From NCBI RefSeq assembly GCF_023555495.1, contig NZ_JALCZO010000004.1, forward strand, positions 62,001-126,000: a stretch of 64,000 bases of DNA. The letters run 5' to 3'. The translations under genes and the position numbers were made by a program. This document shows positions 27,088-37,195 of this stretch, one piece after another (the first letter of the stretch is position 1; every line of letters begins with the position of its first letter). The notes under the pieces are model-generated. The model searched no databases. It saw only the letters and a program-made list of their open reading frames with translations, and was not told where the DNA came from. The stretch is from Polaribacter sp. Z022 (lineage in GTDB: Bacteria; Bacteroidota; Bacteroidia; Flavobacteriales; Flavobacteriaceae).

Positions 27088-30036
27088 ATGAGAAAATTAC
27101 TCTTATTTTTCTCCCTATTTGTAGCATTTTCTTTGCACTCGCAAGAATATTTTCCAACAAATACAGGAGTAAAAACTACAAACAACAAAATTTTAGCATT
27201 TAAAAACGCTACAATTTATGTAACTCCCCAAAAAATTATAAAAAAAGGAACTTTATTAATTAAAGATGGTAAGGTATTAGCTGTTGGAAAATCTGTTTCA
27301 TTACCAAAAGGAGTTGAAATTATAGATGTTAAAGGAAAGAATATATATCCTTCATTTATTGACATGTACTCTAATTTTGGGATAGCTAAACCTAAAAAAG
27401 TTTCTTCTAGTAGCAGAAGACCTCAATATGATGCTGGTAGAAAAGGGTTTTATTGGAATGATCATGTAAGACCAGAAACAGAAGCTTCAAACTCATTTCA
27501 TTTTGACTCCAAAAAAGCTTTAGATTATTTAAAAGCTGGTTTTGGTACTGTAAATAGTCATGTGCAAGATGGAATTGTACGTGGAAAAGGAATGTTAGTA
27601 GCTTTAAACTCAAATTCTAGTGATGCTTATAGAATTTTAGACAACTCTTCTGCTCAATATTTATCATTTAAAAAAAGTGTTTTATCAAGACAATCTTATC
27701 CTACTTCAAAAATGGGAGCTATGGCTTTATTACGCCAAATGTATTTAGATGCTAAATGGTATGAAGAAGGAAATACAAAAAATAAAGACAAGTCTTTAGA
27801 AGCTTTAAATGCTAATAAAAATTTATTACAAATTTTTGAAGGTGGCAGTTGGTTAGATATTTTAAGAGCAGATAAAATTGGTGACGAAAATAATATTCAA
27901 TATACAATTTTAGGTGGTGGTGATGAATATGAAAGAATAAACGAAATTAAAAACACCAATGCTAGCTTAATAATTCCTATCAATTTTCAAAATGCTTATG
28001 ATGTAAGTAACCCTTTAATAGCAAAACAAATTGCTTTAAGTGATATGCGTAAATGGAACCAAGATCCATCTAACTTAAGTGTTTTAGCTAAAAACGGAAT
28101 TAATTTTGCCTTAACTACTCATAAATTAAAGTCAATTAATTCTTTCCATAAAAATTTACAAAAAGCTATTAAATATGGTTTTAGTAAAGAACAAGCCTTA
28201 GCTTCTTTAACAACAATTCCTGCTAATTTATTAGGTAAAACAAATATTGGTAATTTAAATACAGGTAGTTATGCAAACTTTATTATTACCTCTGGAGATG
28301 TTTTTAATAGCAAAACAACTATATATGAAAACTGGGTTCAGGGAGATAAAATTGTTATTAACAACATGAACATTAAAGATATTACTGGAGATTATATGGT
28401 AAGTTTAAATGATGAAAATTATACTCTTTCAATATCTGGAAAAGGAGCAAAACAAAGTGCTTCTGTAAAAAAAGGAGATAAAAAAGTAAAATCTAAATTT
28501 TCATATAAAGATGGATGGATTCATCTTACTTTAATGGACAATGGCTTTACAAGATTAGTTGGTCAAACTATAAACGCTTCTAACCTAATGCAAGGAACTG
28601 CTTATGATGAAGCTGGTAACGAATCTCAATGGTCTGCTTCTAAAAAAGTAAAAAAAGACAGTAAAAAGAAAAAAGCAAGTAATAAAAAAAATGATGCTAT
28701 TACTGTTTTACCTGTAAGTTTTCCTAATGTAGGTTATGGAAACTTTACATTACCAAAACAAGAAACTATTTTAATTAAAAACGCCACAGTTTGGACATCA
28801 GAAGAAGATGGAATCTTAGAAAACACAGACGTTTTAATTAAGAATGGTAAAATTGTTGAAATTGGTAAAAACCTAAAATCTAGAAGAGCTAAAGTTATTG
28901 ACGGAACTGGAAAATATTTAACTGCAGGAATTATAGATGAACACTCGCATATTGCTACATCTGCAGTTAACGAAGCTGGTCATAATTCTACTGCAGAAGT
29001 TTCTATTGAAGATGTTGTTAATCCTAATGATATGAATATTTATAGAAATTTAGCAGGAGGAGTAACATCCATACAAATATTACATGGTTCTGCAAATCCA
29101 ATTGGAGGTCGTTCTGCAATTATCAAATTAAAATGGGGAGAAAATGCAGAGGGATTAATATATAATAACTCGCCTAAATTTATAAAATTTGCTCTAGGAG
29201 AAAATGTAAAACAATCTAATTGGGGTGCAAATAATAACATTCGTTTTCCACAAACAAGAATGGGAACAGAACAAGTTTTTATAGATTATTTTCAAAGAGC
29301 AAAAGAATATGATGCTTTAAAGAAAAGCGGTAAACCATATAGAAAAGATGTAGAAATGGAAACTTTGGCAGAAATAATTAATAAAGAACGTTTTATTTCT
29401 TGTCACTCTTATGTACAATCTGAAATTAATATGCTAATGAAAGTTGCAGAAAAATTCAACTTTAATATTAACACATTCACACACATTTTAGAAGGTTATA
29501 AAGTTGCAGACAAAATGAAAGAACATGGTGTTGGAGGATCTACTTTTTCAGATTGGTGGGCATATAAATATGAGGTTTTAGATGCAATTCCTTACAATGC
29601 TGCAATAATGCACAATCAAGGAATTACTGTAGCAATAAATTCTGATGACAGAGAAATGTCTAGAAGATTGAATCAAGAAGCTGCAAAAACAATAAAATAT
29701 GGTGGTTTAAGCGAATTAGAAGCTTGGAAAATGGTTACTATAAATCCAGCAAAACTTTTACATTTAGATAACAGAACTGGTTCTATAAAAGTAGGTAAAG
29801 ATGCAGATGTAGTTTTATGGAGTCATAACCCATTATCTATTTACGCTAAAGCAGAAAAGACAATTATAGATGGAACAATTTATTTTGATATTGAAAAAGA
29901 TTTAGAAAAAAGAGCAGCAATTAAAACAGAAAAAAGTAAACTTATTAAAATGATGCTTGCTGAAAAAATGAATGGAGGAAAAACTGTGATGCCTAAGAAA
30001 AAACGTAATCAACACTTTCATTGTGATACAGAATAA
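27088..30036 (+). CDS. secreted tandem amidohydrolase (one degenerate, one intact domain)
   Basis: A 982-residue protein with signal peptide (LLLFFSLFVAFSLHSQ). Two amidohydrolase modules in tandem. The first (about residues 30-420) has KNIYPSFIDMYSNFG where FIDxHxH would give metal ligands, so it looks inactive. The second (about 560-960) has GIIDEHSHIATSAV with an HxH pair, CHSYVQSE and THILEGY as further His ligands, and INSDDRE with the catalytic Asp. A low-complexity Lys-rich linker separates them. Followed by a shorter paralogue 19 bases away. Confidence 0.88.
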   Translation: MRKLLLFFSLFVAFSLHSQEYFPTNTGVKTTNNKILAFKNATIYVTPQKIIKKGTLLIKDGKVLAVGKSVSLPKGVEIIDVKGKNIYPSFIDMYSNFGIAKPKKVSSSSRRPQYDAGRKGFYWNDHVRPETEASNSFHFDSKKALDYLKAGFGTVNSHVQDGIVRGKGMLVALNSNSSDAYRILDNSSAQYLSFKKSVLSRQSYPTSKMGAMALLRQMYLDAKWYEEGNTKNKDKSLEALNANKNLLQIFEGGSWLDILRADKIGDENNIQYTILGGGDEYERINEIKNTNASLIIPINFQNAYDVSNPLIAKQIALSDMRKWNQDPSNLSVLAKNGINFALTTHKLKSINSFHKNLQKAIKYGFSKEQALASLTTIPANLLGKTNIGNLNTGSYANFIITSGDVFNSKTTIYENWVQGDKIVINNMNIKDITGDYMVSLNDENYTLSISGKGAKQSASVKKGDKKVKSKFSYKDGWIHLTLMDNGFTRLVGQTINASNLMQGTAYDEAGNESQWSASKKVKKDSKKKKASNKKNDAITVLPVSFPNVGYGNFTLPKQETILIKNATVWTSEEDGILENTDVLIKNGKIVEIGKNLKSRRAKVIDGTGKYLTAGIIDEHSHIATSAVNEAGHNSTAEVSIEDVVNPNDMNIYRNLAGGVTSIQILHGSANPIGGRSAIIKLKWGENAEGLIYNNSPKFIKFALGENVKQSNWGANNNIRFPQTRMGTEQVFIDYFQRAKEYDALKKSGKPYRKDVEMETLAEIINKERFISCHSYVQSEINMLMKVAEKFNFNINTFTHILEGYKVADKMKEHGVGGSTFSDWWAYKYEVLDAIPYNAAIMHNQGITVAINSDDREMSRRLNQEAAKTIKYGGLSELEAWKMVTINPAKLLHLDNRTGSIKVGKDADVVLWSHNPLSIYAKAEKTIIDGTIYFDIEKDLEKRAAIKTEKSKLIKMMLAEKMNGGKTVMPKKKRNQHFHCDTE

Positions 30037-30055
30037 GAACTTAAAAACAAACAAA

Positions 30056-31357
30056 ATGAAAAAACAATATATATATAGTTTGCTATGTTTCTTATTCTTT
30101 TTAGGAAACATAAACGCACAACAAACTCCTGCTAAAAAACAAACAACAGCCTATACTATAGAAGGAGCTACAGCTCATTTAGGTAATGGAGAAGTAATAG
30201 AAAACTCTTTAATAATGTTTGACAATGGTAAAATTACTTTTGTAGGTTCTGCAATGATGAGAATTGCAAGAATAGGAACTATTATTAATGCAAAAGGAAA
30301 ACATATTTATCCTGGTTTTATAGCTGCTAATGCATCTTTAGGTTTGGTAGAAATAGATGCAGTAAGAGCTACAGATGATGAGGATGAAGTTGGTTCTATG
30401 CTGCCACACATTAGAAGTTTAATTGCTTATAATGCAGAGAGTAAAGTTGTAGAATCTATGCGTCCTAATGGTGTTTTTATGGGACAAATTACACCAAGAG
30501 GTGGAACAATTTCTGGAACTTCATCAATTATGCAATTTGATGCATGGAATTGGGAAGATGCTGCTATTAAGAAAGATGATGCAATTCATATAAATTGGCC
30601 AAATAGTTTAACTCGCGGACGTTGGTGGTTAGGTGAAGACCCTGCATTAAAAACTGATAAAAATTACTCTAAAAAAGTTGATAAAATCAAATCCTTTTTC
30701 TCAGATGCAAAAAGGTTTTTAGCAAATAGTGCTACTACAGAAAATCTTCCTTTTAAGGCAACAAAAGGTTTGTTTAATGGTTCTCAAAAAATCTTTATTC
30801 ACGTTAATGGAGAAAAAGAAATTACAGATGCTATTAAATCATTTAAAAGTTTGGGCATTAAAAATATTGTTTTAGTGCATGCTAAAGGTGCTGAAAATGT
30901 TGCAGACTTATTAATTAAAAATAATATTTCTGTTATTATTGAAAGATCTCACAGAATTCCTAATGGAGAAGATGATGATTATGATTTATCATATAAAAAC
31001 GCTAAGGTTTTAATTGATAAAGGTATTACAGTTGGTCTTGGTATGGAAGGGCAAATGGAACGTATGAACACAAGAAATTTACCTTTTTATGCAGGTACTT
31101 ATGCCGCTTTTGGCATTGGTAAAGAAGAAGCTTTAAAGATGATAACTGGTAATAATGCTAAAATTTTAGGTATTGATAATTTTGTTGGAACATTAGAAGT
31201 AGGAAAAGATGCTACTCTATTTATATCTGAAGGAGATGCATTAGATATGAGAGGCAATATTTTAACAGATGGCTTTATACAAGGAAGAAAAATTAGCTTA
31301 GAAACTCACCAAACAAAACTTTGGAAACGTTACTCTAACAAATATAAAACCAAATAA
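30056..31357 (+). CDS. secreted amidohydrolase-like protein lacking HxH
   Basis: A 433-residue protein with a signal peptide, started at ATG 30056 (MKKQYIYSLLCFLFFL); the in-frame upstream ATG at 30023 would overlap the previous gene and precede the signal with polar residues. It has amidohydrolase landmarks such as GKHIYPGFIAANASLG and TIINAKG, but the HxH pair is missing (IAANASLG), as in the N-terminal module of the upstream gene. Probably a non-catalytic partner or altered enzyme. Same operon as the tandem amidohydrolase. Confidence 0.85.
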   Translation: MKKQYIYSLLCFLFFLGNINAQQTPAKKQTTAYTIEGATAHLGNGEVIENSLIMFDNGKITFVGSAMMRIARIGTIINAKGKHIYPGFIAANASLGLVEIDAVRATDDEDEVGSMLPHIRSLIAYNAESKVVESMRPNGVFMGQITPRGGTISGTSSIMQFDAWNWEDAAIKKDDAIHINWPNSLTRGRWWLGEDPALKTDKNYSKKVDKIKSFFSDAKRFLANSATTENLPFKATKGLFNGSQKIFIHVNGEKEITDAIKSFKSLGIKNIVLVHAKGAENVADLLIKNNISVIIERSHRIPNGEDDDYDLSYKNAKVLIDKGITVGLGMEGQMERMNTRNLPFYAGTYAAFGIGKEEALKMITGNNAKILGIDNFVGTLEVGKDATLFISEGDALDMRGNILTDGFIQGRKISLETHQTKLWKRYSNKYKTK

Positions 31358-31364
31358 AACTCAT

Positions 31365-31395
31365 AAAAAAGGCTCGCAAAATGCGAGCCTTTTAA
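31365..31395. terminator. terminator after the amidohydrolase operon
   Basis: AAAAAAGGCTCGC/GCGAGCCTTTT stem-loop starting 7 bases after the stop. Confidence 0.9.
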
Positions 31396-31528
31396 ATTCA
31401 ATAAACATCTACTAACTAAATTTTCTTTTTCCTTTTCAAAGTATTTTTTTATTCAAATAATCATAACAACATAATTAATACTATAAATTAGCAGATATAC
31501 AAATATTGTTATTATATACTATTAATCA

Positions 31529-31551
31529 ATACCTACATTTAGGTATATTTG
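31529..31551 (+). promoter_or_regulatory. -7 element overlapped by a palindrome
   Basis: TATATTTG (31544-31551) matches TAnnTTTG and ends 6 bases before the ATG at 31558. A 7-base-arm palindrome ATACCTA-CATT-TAGGTAT (31529-31546) partly overlaps it and could be an operator. Confidence 0.45.
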
Positions 31552-31557
31552 CTTCAA

Positions 31558-32355
31558 ATGAAAGAAATAACTAGCATTCATAATTCTTATGTAAAAAACT
31601 TGCTAAAACTGCAAGAAAAAGCTCGAGAACGCAAAAAACAAGGATTATTTATTATTGAAGGAAAACGTGAAATTTCATTAGCAATATCTGCAAAATATGA
31701 GTTTGACACAATTCTTTATTTTCCAGAAATAATATCAGAAAATGATATTTTACATTTATTTAATTCTAATGTAAATAGAATAGAAATTTCTAAAGAAGTT
31801 TATCAAAAATTAGCTTACAGAGGTTCTACAGAAGGAATAATAGCGGTTACAAAAGCAAAAAACTTCTCTATAGAAAATGTTCATTTTAAAAATAAATCTC
31901 CTTTAATATTAATTGCTGAAGGTGTAGAAAAACCAGGAAACATTGGTGCATTGTTAAGAACTGCAGATGCTGCTAATGCAGATGCTGTATTTATAGCAAA
32001 CCCTAAAAGTGATTTGTACAACTCAAATATTATTAGATCTAGTGTTGGTTGCGTTTTTACAAATCAAATAGCAATTGGTACATCAGAAGAAATAATTGGT
32101 TTTTTAAAAGAAAATAGCATTAATATTTATGCTGCTACTTTACAAAACTCTAATGAATATCATAAAGAAAATTATAAAAACGCCTCTGCAATTGTTGTAG
32201 GTACAGAAGCTACAGGTTTAACAGAAATTTGGAGAGAAACTGCTACTCAAAACGTAAATATACCTATGCAAGGGCAAATAGATTCCATGAATGTATCTGT
32301 TTCTGCTGCAATTATTTTATTTGAAGCTAAAAGACAAAGAAATTTTAAAATTTAA
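31558..32355 (+). CDS. TrmH/SpoU-family RNA methyltransferase
   Basis: A 265-residue 2'-O-ribose methyltransferase of the SPOUT (TrmH) family. N-terminal substrate-binding region, then GVEKPGNIGALLRTADAANAD (motif 1), VVGTEATGLTEIW (motif 2) and PMQGQIDSMNVSVSAAI (motif 3), the knot-forming cofactor site. Probably an rRNA or tRNA methylase. ATG 31558 is preferred; an in-frame TTG at 31549 falls inside the promoter element. Ends 3 bases before the glucokinase. Confidence 0.9.
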   Translation: MKEITSIHNSYVKNLLKLQEKARERKKQGLFIIEGKREISLAISAKYEFDTILYFPEIISENDILHLFNSNVNRIEISKEVYQKLAYRGSTEGIIAVTKAKNFSIENVHFKNKSPLILIAEGVEKPGNIGALLRTADAANADAVFIANPKSDLYNSNIIRSSVGCVFTNQIAIGTSEEIIGFLKENSINIYAATLQNSNEYHKENYKNASAIVVGTEATGLTEIWRETATQNVNIPMQGQIDSMNVSVSAAIILFEAKRQRNFKI

Positions 32356-32358
32356 TTA

Positions 32359-33108
32359 ATGAAAGTATTAGGAATTGACATTGGTGGTTCTGGAATAAAA
32401 GCTGCTATCGTAAACACAAAAAATGGAGAATTACTTTCTGAAAGACACAGAATTGATACTCCAAAACCTGCAGAACCAAAAGCAATTGCTGAAGTAATTA
32501 AAGAAATGGTTAATTTTTTTGATTGGAAAGGACCTGTTGGATGCTGTTTTCCAACAATTATTGTAGATAACCAATGCATGCATCATGGAAATTTAAGCGA
32601 AAAATGGGTTGGAGTTAAAGTTGACAAACTCTTTAAAAAAGAATGTGATGGCAATAAATTTTATATAAGTAATGATGCTGATTTAGCAGGATATGCTGAA
32701 GTAGAATTGGGAGCAGGAAAAGGTGTTAAAGGAAAAGTTTTTGTAATAACTTTAGGAACAGGAATAGGTTCTGGACTTTTTTATAATGGTAAATTAATTC
32801 CTAATGTAGAATTAGGTAGAATTTATCATACAAATGGAGAAATAATAGAAAAATTTGCAGCAGATTCTGCAAGAAAAAGAGAAAACCTATCTCTAAAAGA
32901 ATGGACAAAAAGAGTGGGTATTTTTCTAAATCATGTTAAAATTTTGCACTCGCCAAAATTGTTTATTATTGGTGGAGGAATCAGTAAAAAATTCGATAAA
33001 TTTAAAGAACATCTAATTGTAGATGTTCCTGTAGAAGTTGCAAAATTTGGTAACAATGCAGGTATAATAGGGGCTGCAATTTATGCAGGTAAAAAAAGCA
33101 AGAAATAA
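32359..33108 (+). CDS. ppgK: polyphosphate glucokinase (ROK family)
   Basis: A 249-residue ROK-type glucokinase of the polyphosphate-dependent subgroup. [14 protein letters not shown] (phosphate-1), [21 protein letters not shown] (catalytic Asp in NDAD) and GTGIGSG are visible. Phosphorylates glucose from polyphosphate or ATP. ROK members often have a Cys-rich zinc loop; I do not see one here, as usual for the PpgK group. Starts 3 bases after the methyltransferase stop; stop directly followed by the next ATG. Confidence 0.9.
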   Translation: MKVLGIDIGGSGIKAAIVNTKNGELLSERHRIDTPKPAEPKAIAEVIKEMVNFFDWKGPVGCCFPTIIVDNQCMHHGNLSEKWVGVKVDKLFKKECDGNKFYISNDADLAGYAEVELGAGKGVKGKVFVITLGTGIGSGLFYNGKLIPNVELGRIYHTNGEIIEKFAADSARKRENLSLKEWTKRVGIFLNHVKILHSPKLFIIGGGISKKFDKFKEHLIVDVPVEVAKFGNNAGIIGAAIYAGKKSKK

Positions 33109-34341
33109 ATGCAACCAACAACACTATTCTACATCATCATTTCAATTTTAATAATCAGTTTTGTAATTGATAAAATATTAGACACTTTAAACGAAAGATG
33201 TTTTGATGATGAAATTCCAGAAAAACTAAAAGATGTTTATGATGAAGAAGCGTATAAAAAGTCTCAATCTTATAAAAAAACAAGTGCAAAGTTTTCAAAC
33301 ATAACTTCTTTTATTACTACTATTTTAACCTTAGTGTTCTTTTTAATTGATGGCTTTAAATATTTAGATGCTTTTGCTAGAAGCTATACAGACAATCCAA
33401 TTTTAGTAGCTTTAATATTTTTTGGTGTTATCATTTTAGGGTCAGAAATTGTATCTACTCCTCTATCCTATTATAGCACTTTTGTTATTGAAGAAAAATT
33501 TGGTTTTAACAAATCCACAAAAAAAATATTTTGGTTAGATAAAATTAAAGGACTTTTTATTAGTGTTTTATTAGGTGGTGGAATTTTATCCCTTGTAATA
33601 TGGTTTTATCAGGTTACAGGTAAAAACTTCTGGATTTATGCTTGGATTCTTGTTGCTGCATTTTCATTGTTTATTAATATGTTTCATGCTAAATTAATTG
33701 TTCCTTTATTTAATAAACAAAGTCCTTTAGAAGATGGAGAATTAAAAACTGAAATTGAAAAATATGCTAAAAAAGTAGGTTTTACAATCAATAATATTTT
33801 TGTAATTGATGGTTCTAAAAGATCTACAAAAGCAAATGCTTATTTCTCTGGTTTTGGAGCTCAAAAAAGAATTACATTATATGACACTTTAATTAATGAT
33901 TTAAGTACAAAAGAAATTGTTGCTGTTTTAGCACACGAAGTTGGTCATTATAAAAGAAAACATATAATTTTTAACCTAATTTCATCAATCTTACTTACAG
34001 GGTTTACACTTTTTATTTTATCTCTATTTGTAAGTTCTCCTCTTTTATCAGAAGCTTTAGGTGTTTCTACACCAAGTTTTCATATAGGTTTAATTGCATT
34101 TGGAATTCTATATTCTCCAATTTCTGAAGTTACAGGACTGTTTATGAATTATATGTCTAGAAAATTTGAATATCAAGCAGATAACTTTGCTAAAGATACT
34201 TTTGAATCTGAAGCCCTTATAACATCTCTTAAAAAATTATCAAAAAATAGTTTGAGTAATTTAACTCCTCATCCAGCTTTTGTATTTGCTCATTTTTCTC
34301 ATCCAACATTATTACAAAGAATTACTAATTTAGAATCTTAA
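33109..34341 (+). CDS. M48 zinc metalloprotease (Ste24/CAAX-like)
   Basis: A 410-residue integral membrane metallopeptidase of the Ste24/HtpX type. Several membrane helices precede LAHEVGHYKRKH, the HExxH site (about residue 276), and FEYQADNFAKDTF supplies the third ligand (Glu of E-Y-Q-A-D). Length and the N-terminal cytoplasmic segment match CAAX-prenyl-protease-1-like proteins in bacteria. Starts directly after the glucokinase stop. Confidence 0.92.
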   Translation: MQPTTLFYIIISILIISFVIDKILDTLNERCFDDEIPEKLKDVYDEEAYKKSQSYKKTSAKFSNITSFITTILTLVFFLIDGFKYLDAFARSYTDNPILVALIFFGVIILGSEIVSTPLSYYSTFVIEEKFGFNKSTKKIFWLDKIKGLFISVLLGGGILSLVIWFYQVTGKNFWIYAWILVAAFSLFINMFHAKLIVPLFNKQSPLEDGELKTEIEKYAKKVGFTINNIFVIDGSKRSTKANAYFSGFGAQKRITLYDTLINDLSTKEIVAVLAHEVGHYKRKHIIFNLISSILLTGFTLFILSLFVSSPLLSEALGVSTPSFHIGLIAFGILYSPISEVTGLFMNYMSRKFEYQADNFAKDTFESEALITSLKKLSKNSLSNLTPHPAFVFAHFSHPTLLQRITNLES

Positions 34342-34397
34342 TTTCTTGTTTATTTTAATTCTTATTCCTAAATTCACTATCGAGATAGAACTTAATT

Positions 34398-36629
34398 TTG
34401 AAGACAGATTTGGAATACACAGCTACCATAGAAGAAGAGAATAAAGAAATTGCACATCGTTATAAAGATTTGCTTAAAGGTACTTATGAAGTCTTATCTA
34501 AAGAAGATAAAGACCTAATAAGAAAAGCATTTGAAATAGCTGTTGATGCACACTCTAAACAACGTAGAAAATCTGGTGAACCCTACATTTATCACCCAAT
34601 TGCTGTAGCAAAAATAGTAGCTTATGAAATTGGTTTAGATGCAGTTTCTATAGCATCTGCACTTTTACATGATGTTGTAGAAGATACAGAATACACTACA
34701 GAAGATATGGAACATCTTTTTGGTAAAACAATTGCTAAAATTGTAAATGGGCTTACTAAAATTTCTCGTTTAAATAAAGAACAAGACGCATCTATACAAG
34801 CAGAAAACTTTAGAAAAATGCTATTAACATTAAATGATGATGTTAGAGTTATTTTGATAAAAATTGCAGACAGACTCCATAATATGCAAACAATGGATTC
34901 TATGCCTGCTCATAAACAAGTAAAGATTGCATCTGAAACACTGTATATTTATGCTCCTTTAGCACATAGATTAGGTTTATATAACATAAAAACAGAATTA
35001 GAAGATTTAGGATTAAAATATACAGAACCAGAAGCTTACAATGGCATATTAAGTAAAATAAAAGAAAGTAAAGAAGAACAGCAAAATTATTTAGAGAGGT
35101 TTGAAAATACATTAAAATCTGGTTTAGATAAAGAGAATTTTGATTATGAAATAAAAGGACGTTTTAAGTCTATTTATTCCATTCGTAAAAAAATGATAAA
35201 TCAAAATGTAACTTTTGAAGAAGTGTATGATAAATACGCAATTAGAATAATTTACGAACCAAACTCTAATGATGATAAATTTGATGCTTGGAAAATATAT
35301 ACCATTGTTACAGATTACTTTAAACCAAATCCATCACGTTTAAGAGATTGGATTTCTCAACCAAAATCTACAGGTTATGAAGCGTTACATATAACTGTTG
35401 TAGGTCCAGATTCTCAGTGGGTAGAAGTTCAAATTCGTTCTAGCAGAATGAATGAAATTGCAGAAAAAGGTTATGCAGCTCATTTTAAATACAAACAAGG
35501 TGTAGCAAAAGATAATGGTTTAGAAGGTTGGTTAAATAAATTAAAAGAAACATTAGAAAACCAAAATTTAAACGCGGTAGATTTTGTAGAAAATTTTAAA
35601 CTTAATTTATACTCTAAAGAAATATATGTTTTTACACCTAAAGGTGATTTAAAATCTTTACCAAAAAATGCAACTGCTTTAGACTTTGCTTTTTCTATAC
35701 ATACAGATGTAGGTTTAAAATGTAGAGGTGCAAAAGTAAATGGTAAATTAATGCCTTTAAGTCATCAACTAAAAAGTGGTGACCAAATAGAAGTTATTAC
35801 AAGTGCTACAAACAAACCTAATGCAAGATGGTTAGATTTTGTAATAACAGCAAGAGCAAAAGCAAGAATTAGGGCTGCATTAAATGAAGAAGAAAAACTA
35901 ATAGCAGAAGAAGGTAAAGCTGTTTTAATGCGTAAATTACGTCATTTAAAAATACCTTTTAATGAAAAAACTACAAACGAGCTTGTTAACTTTTTTAAAT
36001 TAAGAACTAGTTTCGATTTGTTTTTTAGAATTGGAAATGGAGCAATAGACAATACACAATTAAAGGCTTTTGTTTCTCAAAGAAATAGTAAAATTTTAAA
36101 CTTCTTTAAAACAAAATTAAGAAGAAAAACAGCAGAAAAAGAGGTTCAAGAAACAGAAGAAATAACCGAAAAATTTGATGCATTAGTTTTTGGTGTAGAA
36201 GAACAAAAATTAGATTATAAACTTTCTAAATGCTGTAACCCTATTGCTGGTGATAAAGTTTTTGGATTCTTAACTATAAATGATGGTATAAAAGTTCACA
36301 AAAAAAACTGTCCTAATGCAATATCATTACAATCTAATTATGCTTATAGAATTATGCCCGCAAAATGGATTGATTCTACAAAACAAGATTTTAAAGCAAT
36401 ATTACAATTGTCTGGAGTAGACAATCAAGGTATGGCAAATGATGTTACACGTATAATTTCTAACAATATGGGAGTTTTTATTAACAGTATAAACATTAAA
36501 GGAAATGCAGGTGTTTTTGATGGTAAAGTCTCTATAAGCGTTAAGAATAGTTCGCAATTAGATAAGTTAATGAAGAGTCTAAAAAAAATAGAAGGTATGA
36601 AAAAAGTAGAACGTGTTAATACTTTGTAA
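34398..36629 (+). CDS. bifunctional (p)ppGpp synthetase/hydrolase
   Basis: A 743-residue Rel/SpoT homologue. HD hydrolase domain (about residues 40-190) with ALLHDVVEDTEY intact; synthetase domain (about 240-350) with GRFKSIYSIRKKM and STGYEALHIT; TGS domain (about 400-460); C-terminal ACT domain (about 665-743). Both activities look possible, so it controls the stringent response alone. No ATG is near the start: TTG 34398 is in frame but overlaps a -7 promoter element (34393-34400), so TTG 34410 (LEYTATIEEEN) may be the true start. Confidence 0.93.
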   Translation: MKTDLEYTATIEEENKEIAHRYKDLLKGTYEVLSKEDKDLIRKAFEIAVDAHSKQRRKSGEPYIYHPIAVAKIVAYEIGLDAVSIASALLHDVVEDTEYTTEDMEHLFGKTIAKIVNGLTKISRLNKEQDASIQAENFRKMLLTLNDDVRVILIKIADRLHNMQTMDSMPAHKQVKIASETLYIYAPLAHRLGLYNIKTELEDLGLKYTEPEAYNGILSKIKESKEEQQNYLERFENTLKSGLDKENFDYEIKGRFKSIYSIRKKMINQNVTFEEVYDKYAIRIIYEPNSNDDKFDAWKIYTIVTDYFKPNPSRLRDWISQPKSTGYEALHITVVGPDSQWVEVQIRSSRMNEIAEKGYAAHFKYKQGVAKDNGLEGWLNKLKETLENQNLNAVDFVENFKLNLYSKEIYVFTPKGDLKSLPKNATALDFAFSIHTDVGLKCRGAKVNGKLMPLSHQLKSGDQIEVITSATNKPNARWLDFVITARAKARIRAALNEEEKLIAEEGKAVLMRKLRHLKIPFNEKTTNELVNFFKLRTSFDLFFRIGNGAIDNTQLKAFVSQRNSKILNFFKTKLRRKTAEKEVQETEEITEKFDALVFGVEEQKLDYKLSKCCNPIAGDKVFGFLTINDGIKVHKKNCPNAISLQSNYAYRIMPAKWIDSTKQDFKAILQLSGVDNQGMANDVTRIISNNMGVFINSINIKGNAGVFDGKVSISVKNSSQLDKLMKSLKKIEGMKKVERVNTL

Positions 36630-36671
36630 ATATCAATTGATTAAAAGTCTTATTTTATTCAGAAATAACTG

Positions 36672-36679
36672 TATTTTTG
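36672..36679 (+). promoter_or_regulatory. -7 element of the Fur-family gene
   Basis: TATTTTTG matches TAnnTTTG; it is 26 bases ahead of the ATG at 36706. No clear -33 TTG at the usual distance. Confidence 0.4.
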
Positions 36680-36705
36680 TCTTTTTGTAAAAAATCATTC
36701 ATAAA

Positions 36706-37155
36706 ATGAGTAATTCTCTTGAAAATCAAGAAATAGTAAAAAAAGTATTCACTGCCTACTTAGGAGAGAAAAAGCATAGAAAAACTCCAGAACGTTATGC
36801 TATACTTCAAGAAATATATGCAGCTGATGAACATTTTGATATAGAATCTTTATATATTAAAATGAAAAACAAAAATTATAGAGTTAGTAGAGCTACACTT
36901 TATAATACAATAGACTTACTTTTAGATTGTGGTTTGGTAAGAAAACACCAATTTGACGGACAATCTATGGCTCGTTATGAAAAAAGTTACTTCGATAAAA
37001 ATCATGATCATGTTATTTTTACAGATACTGGAGATGTAAAAGAATTTTGTGATCCAAGAATTCAAATTATCAAAAAAAGCATAGAAGAAATTTTTGATAT
37101 TGATATTCATAGTCATTCACTTTATTTTTACGGAACAAAAAAGAACAAATCTTAA
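36706..37155 (+). CDS. Fur-family transcriptional regulator
   Basis: A 149-residue ferric-uptake-regulator-type repressor. Winged helix in the N-terminal half ([30 protein letters not shown]). Metal-binding part has [19 protein letters not shown] and [13 protein letters not shown]. The usual structural-zinc CxxC after HDH is FTDT here, so only His-type sites remain; this variant occurs in flavobacterial Fur-like proteins. Could sense iron, zinc, manganese or peroxide. purA follows 40 bases downstream. Confidence 0.9.
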   Translation: MSNSLENQEIVKKVFTAYLGEKKHRKTPERYAILQEIYAADEHFDIESLYIKMKNKNYRVSRATLYNTIDLLLDCGLVRKHQFDGQSMARYEKSYFDKNHDHVIFTDTGDVKEFCDPRIQIIKKSIEEIFDIDIHSHSLYFYGTKKNKS

Positions 37156-37195
37156 CAAACACAATACAACAAACAACAACAAATTAACACAACCA

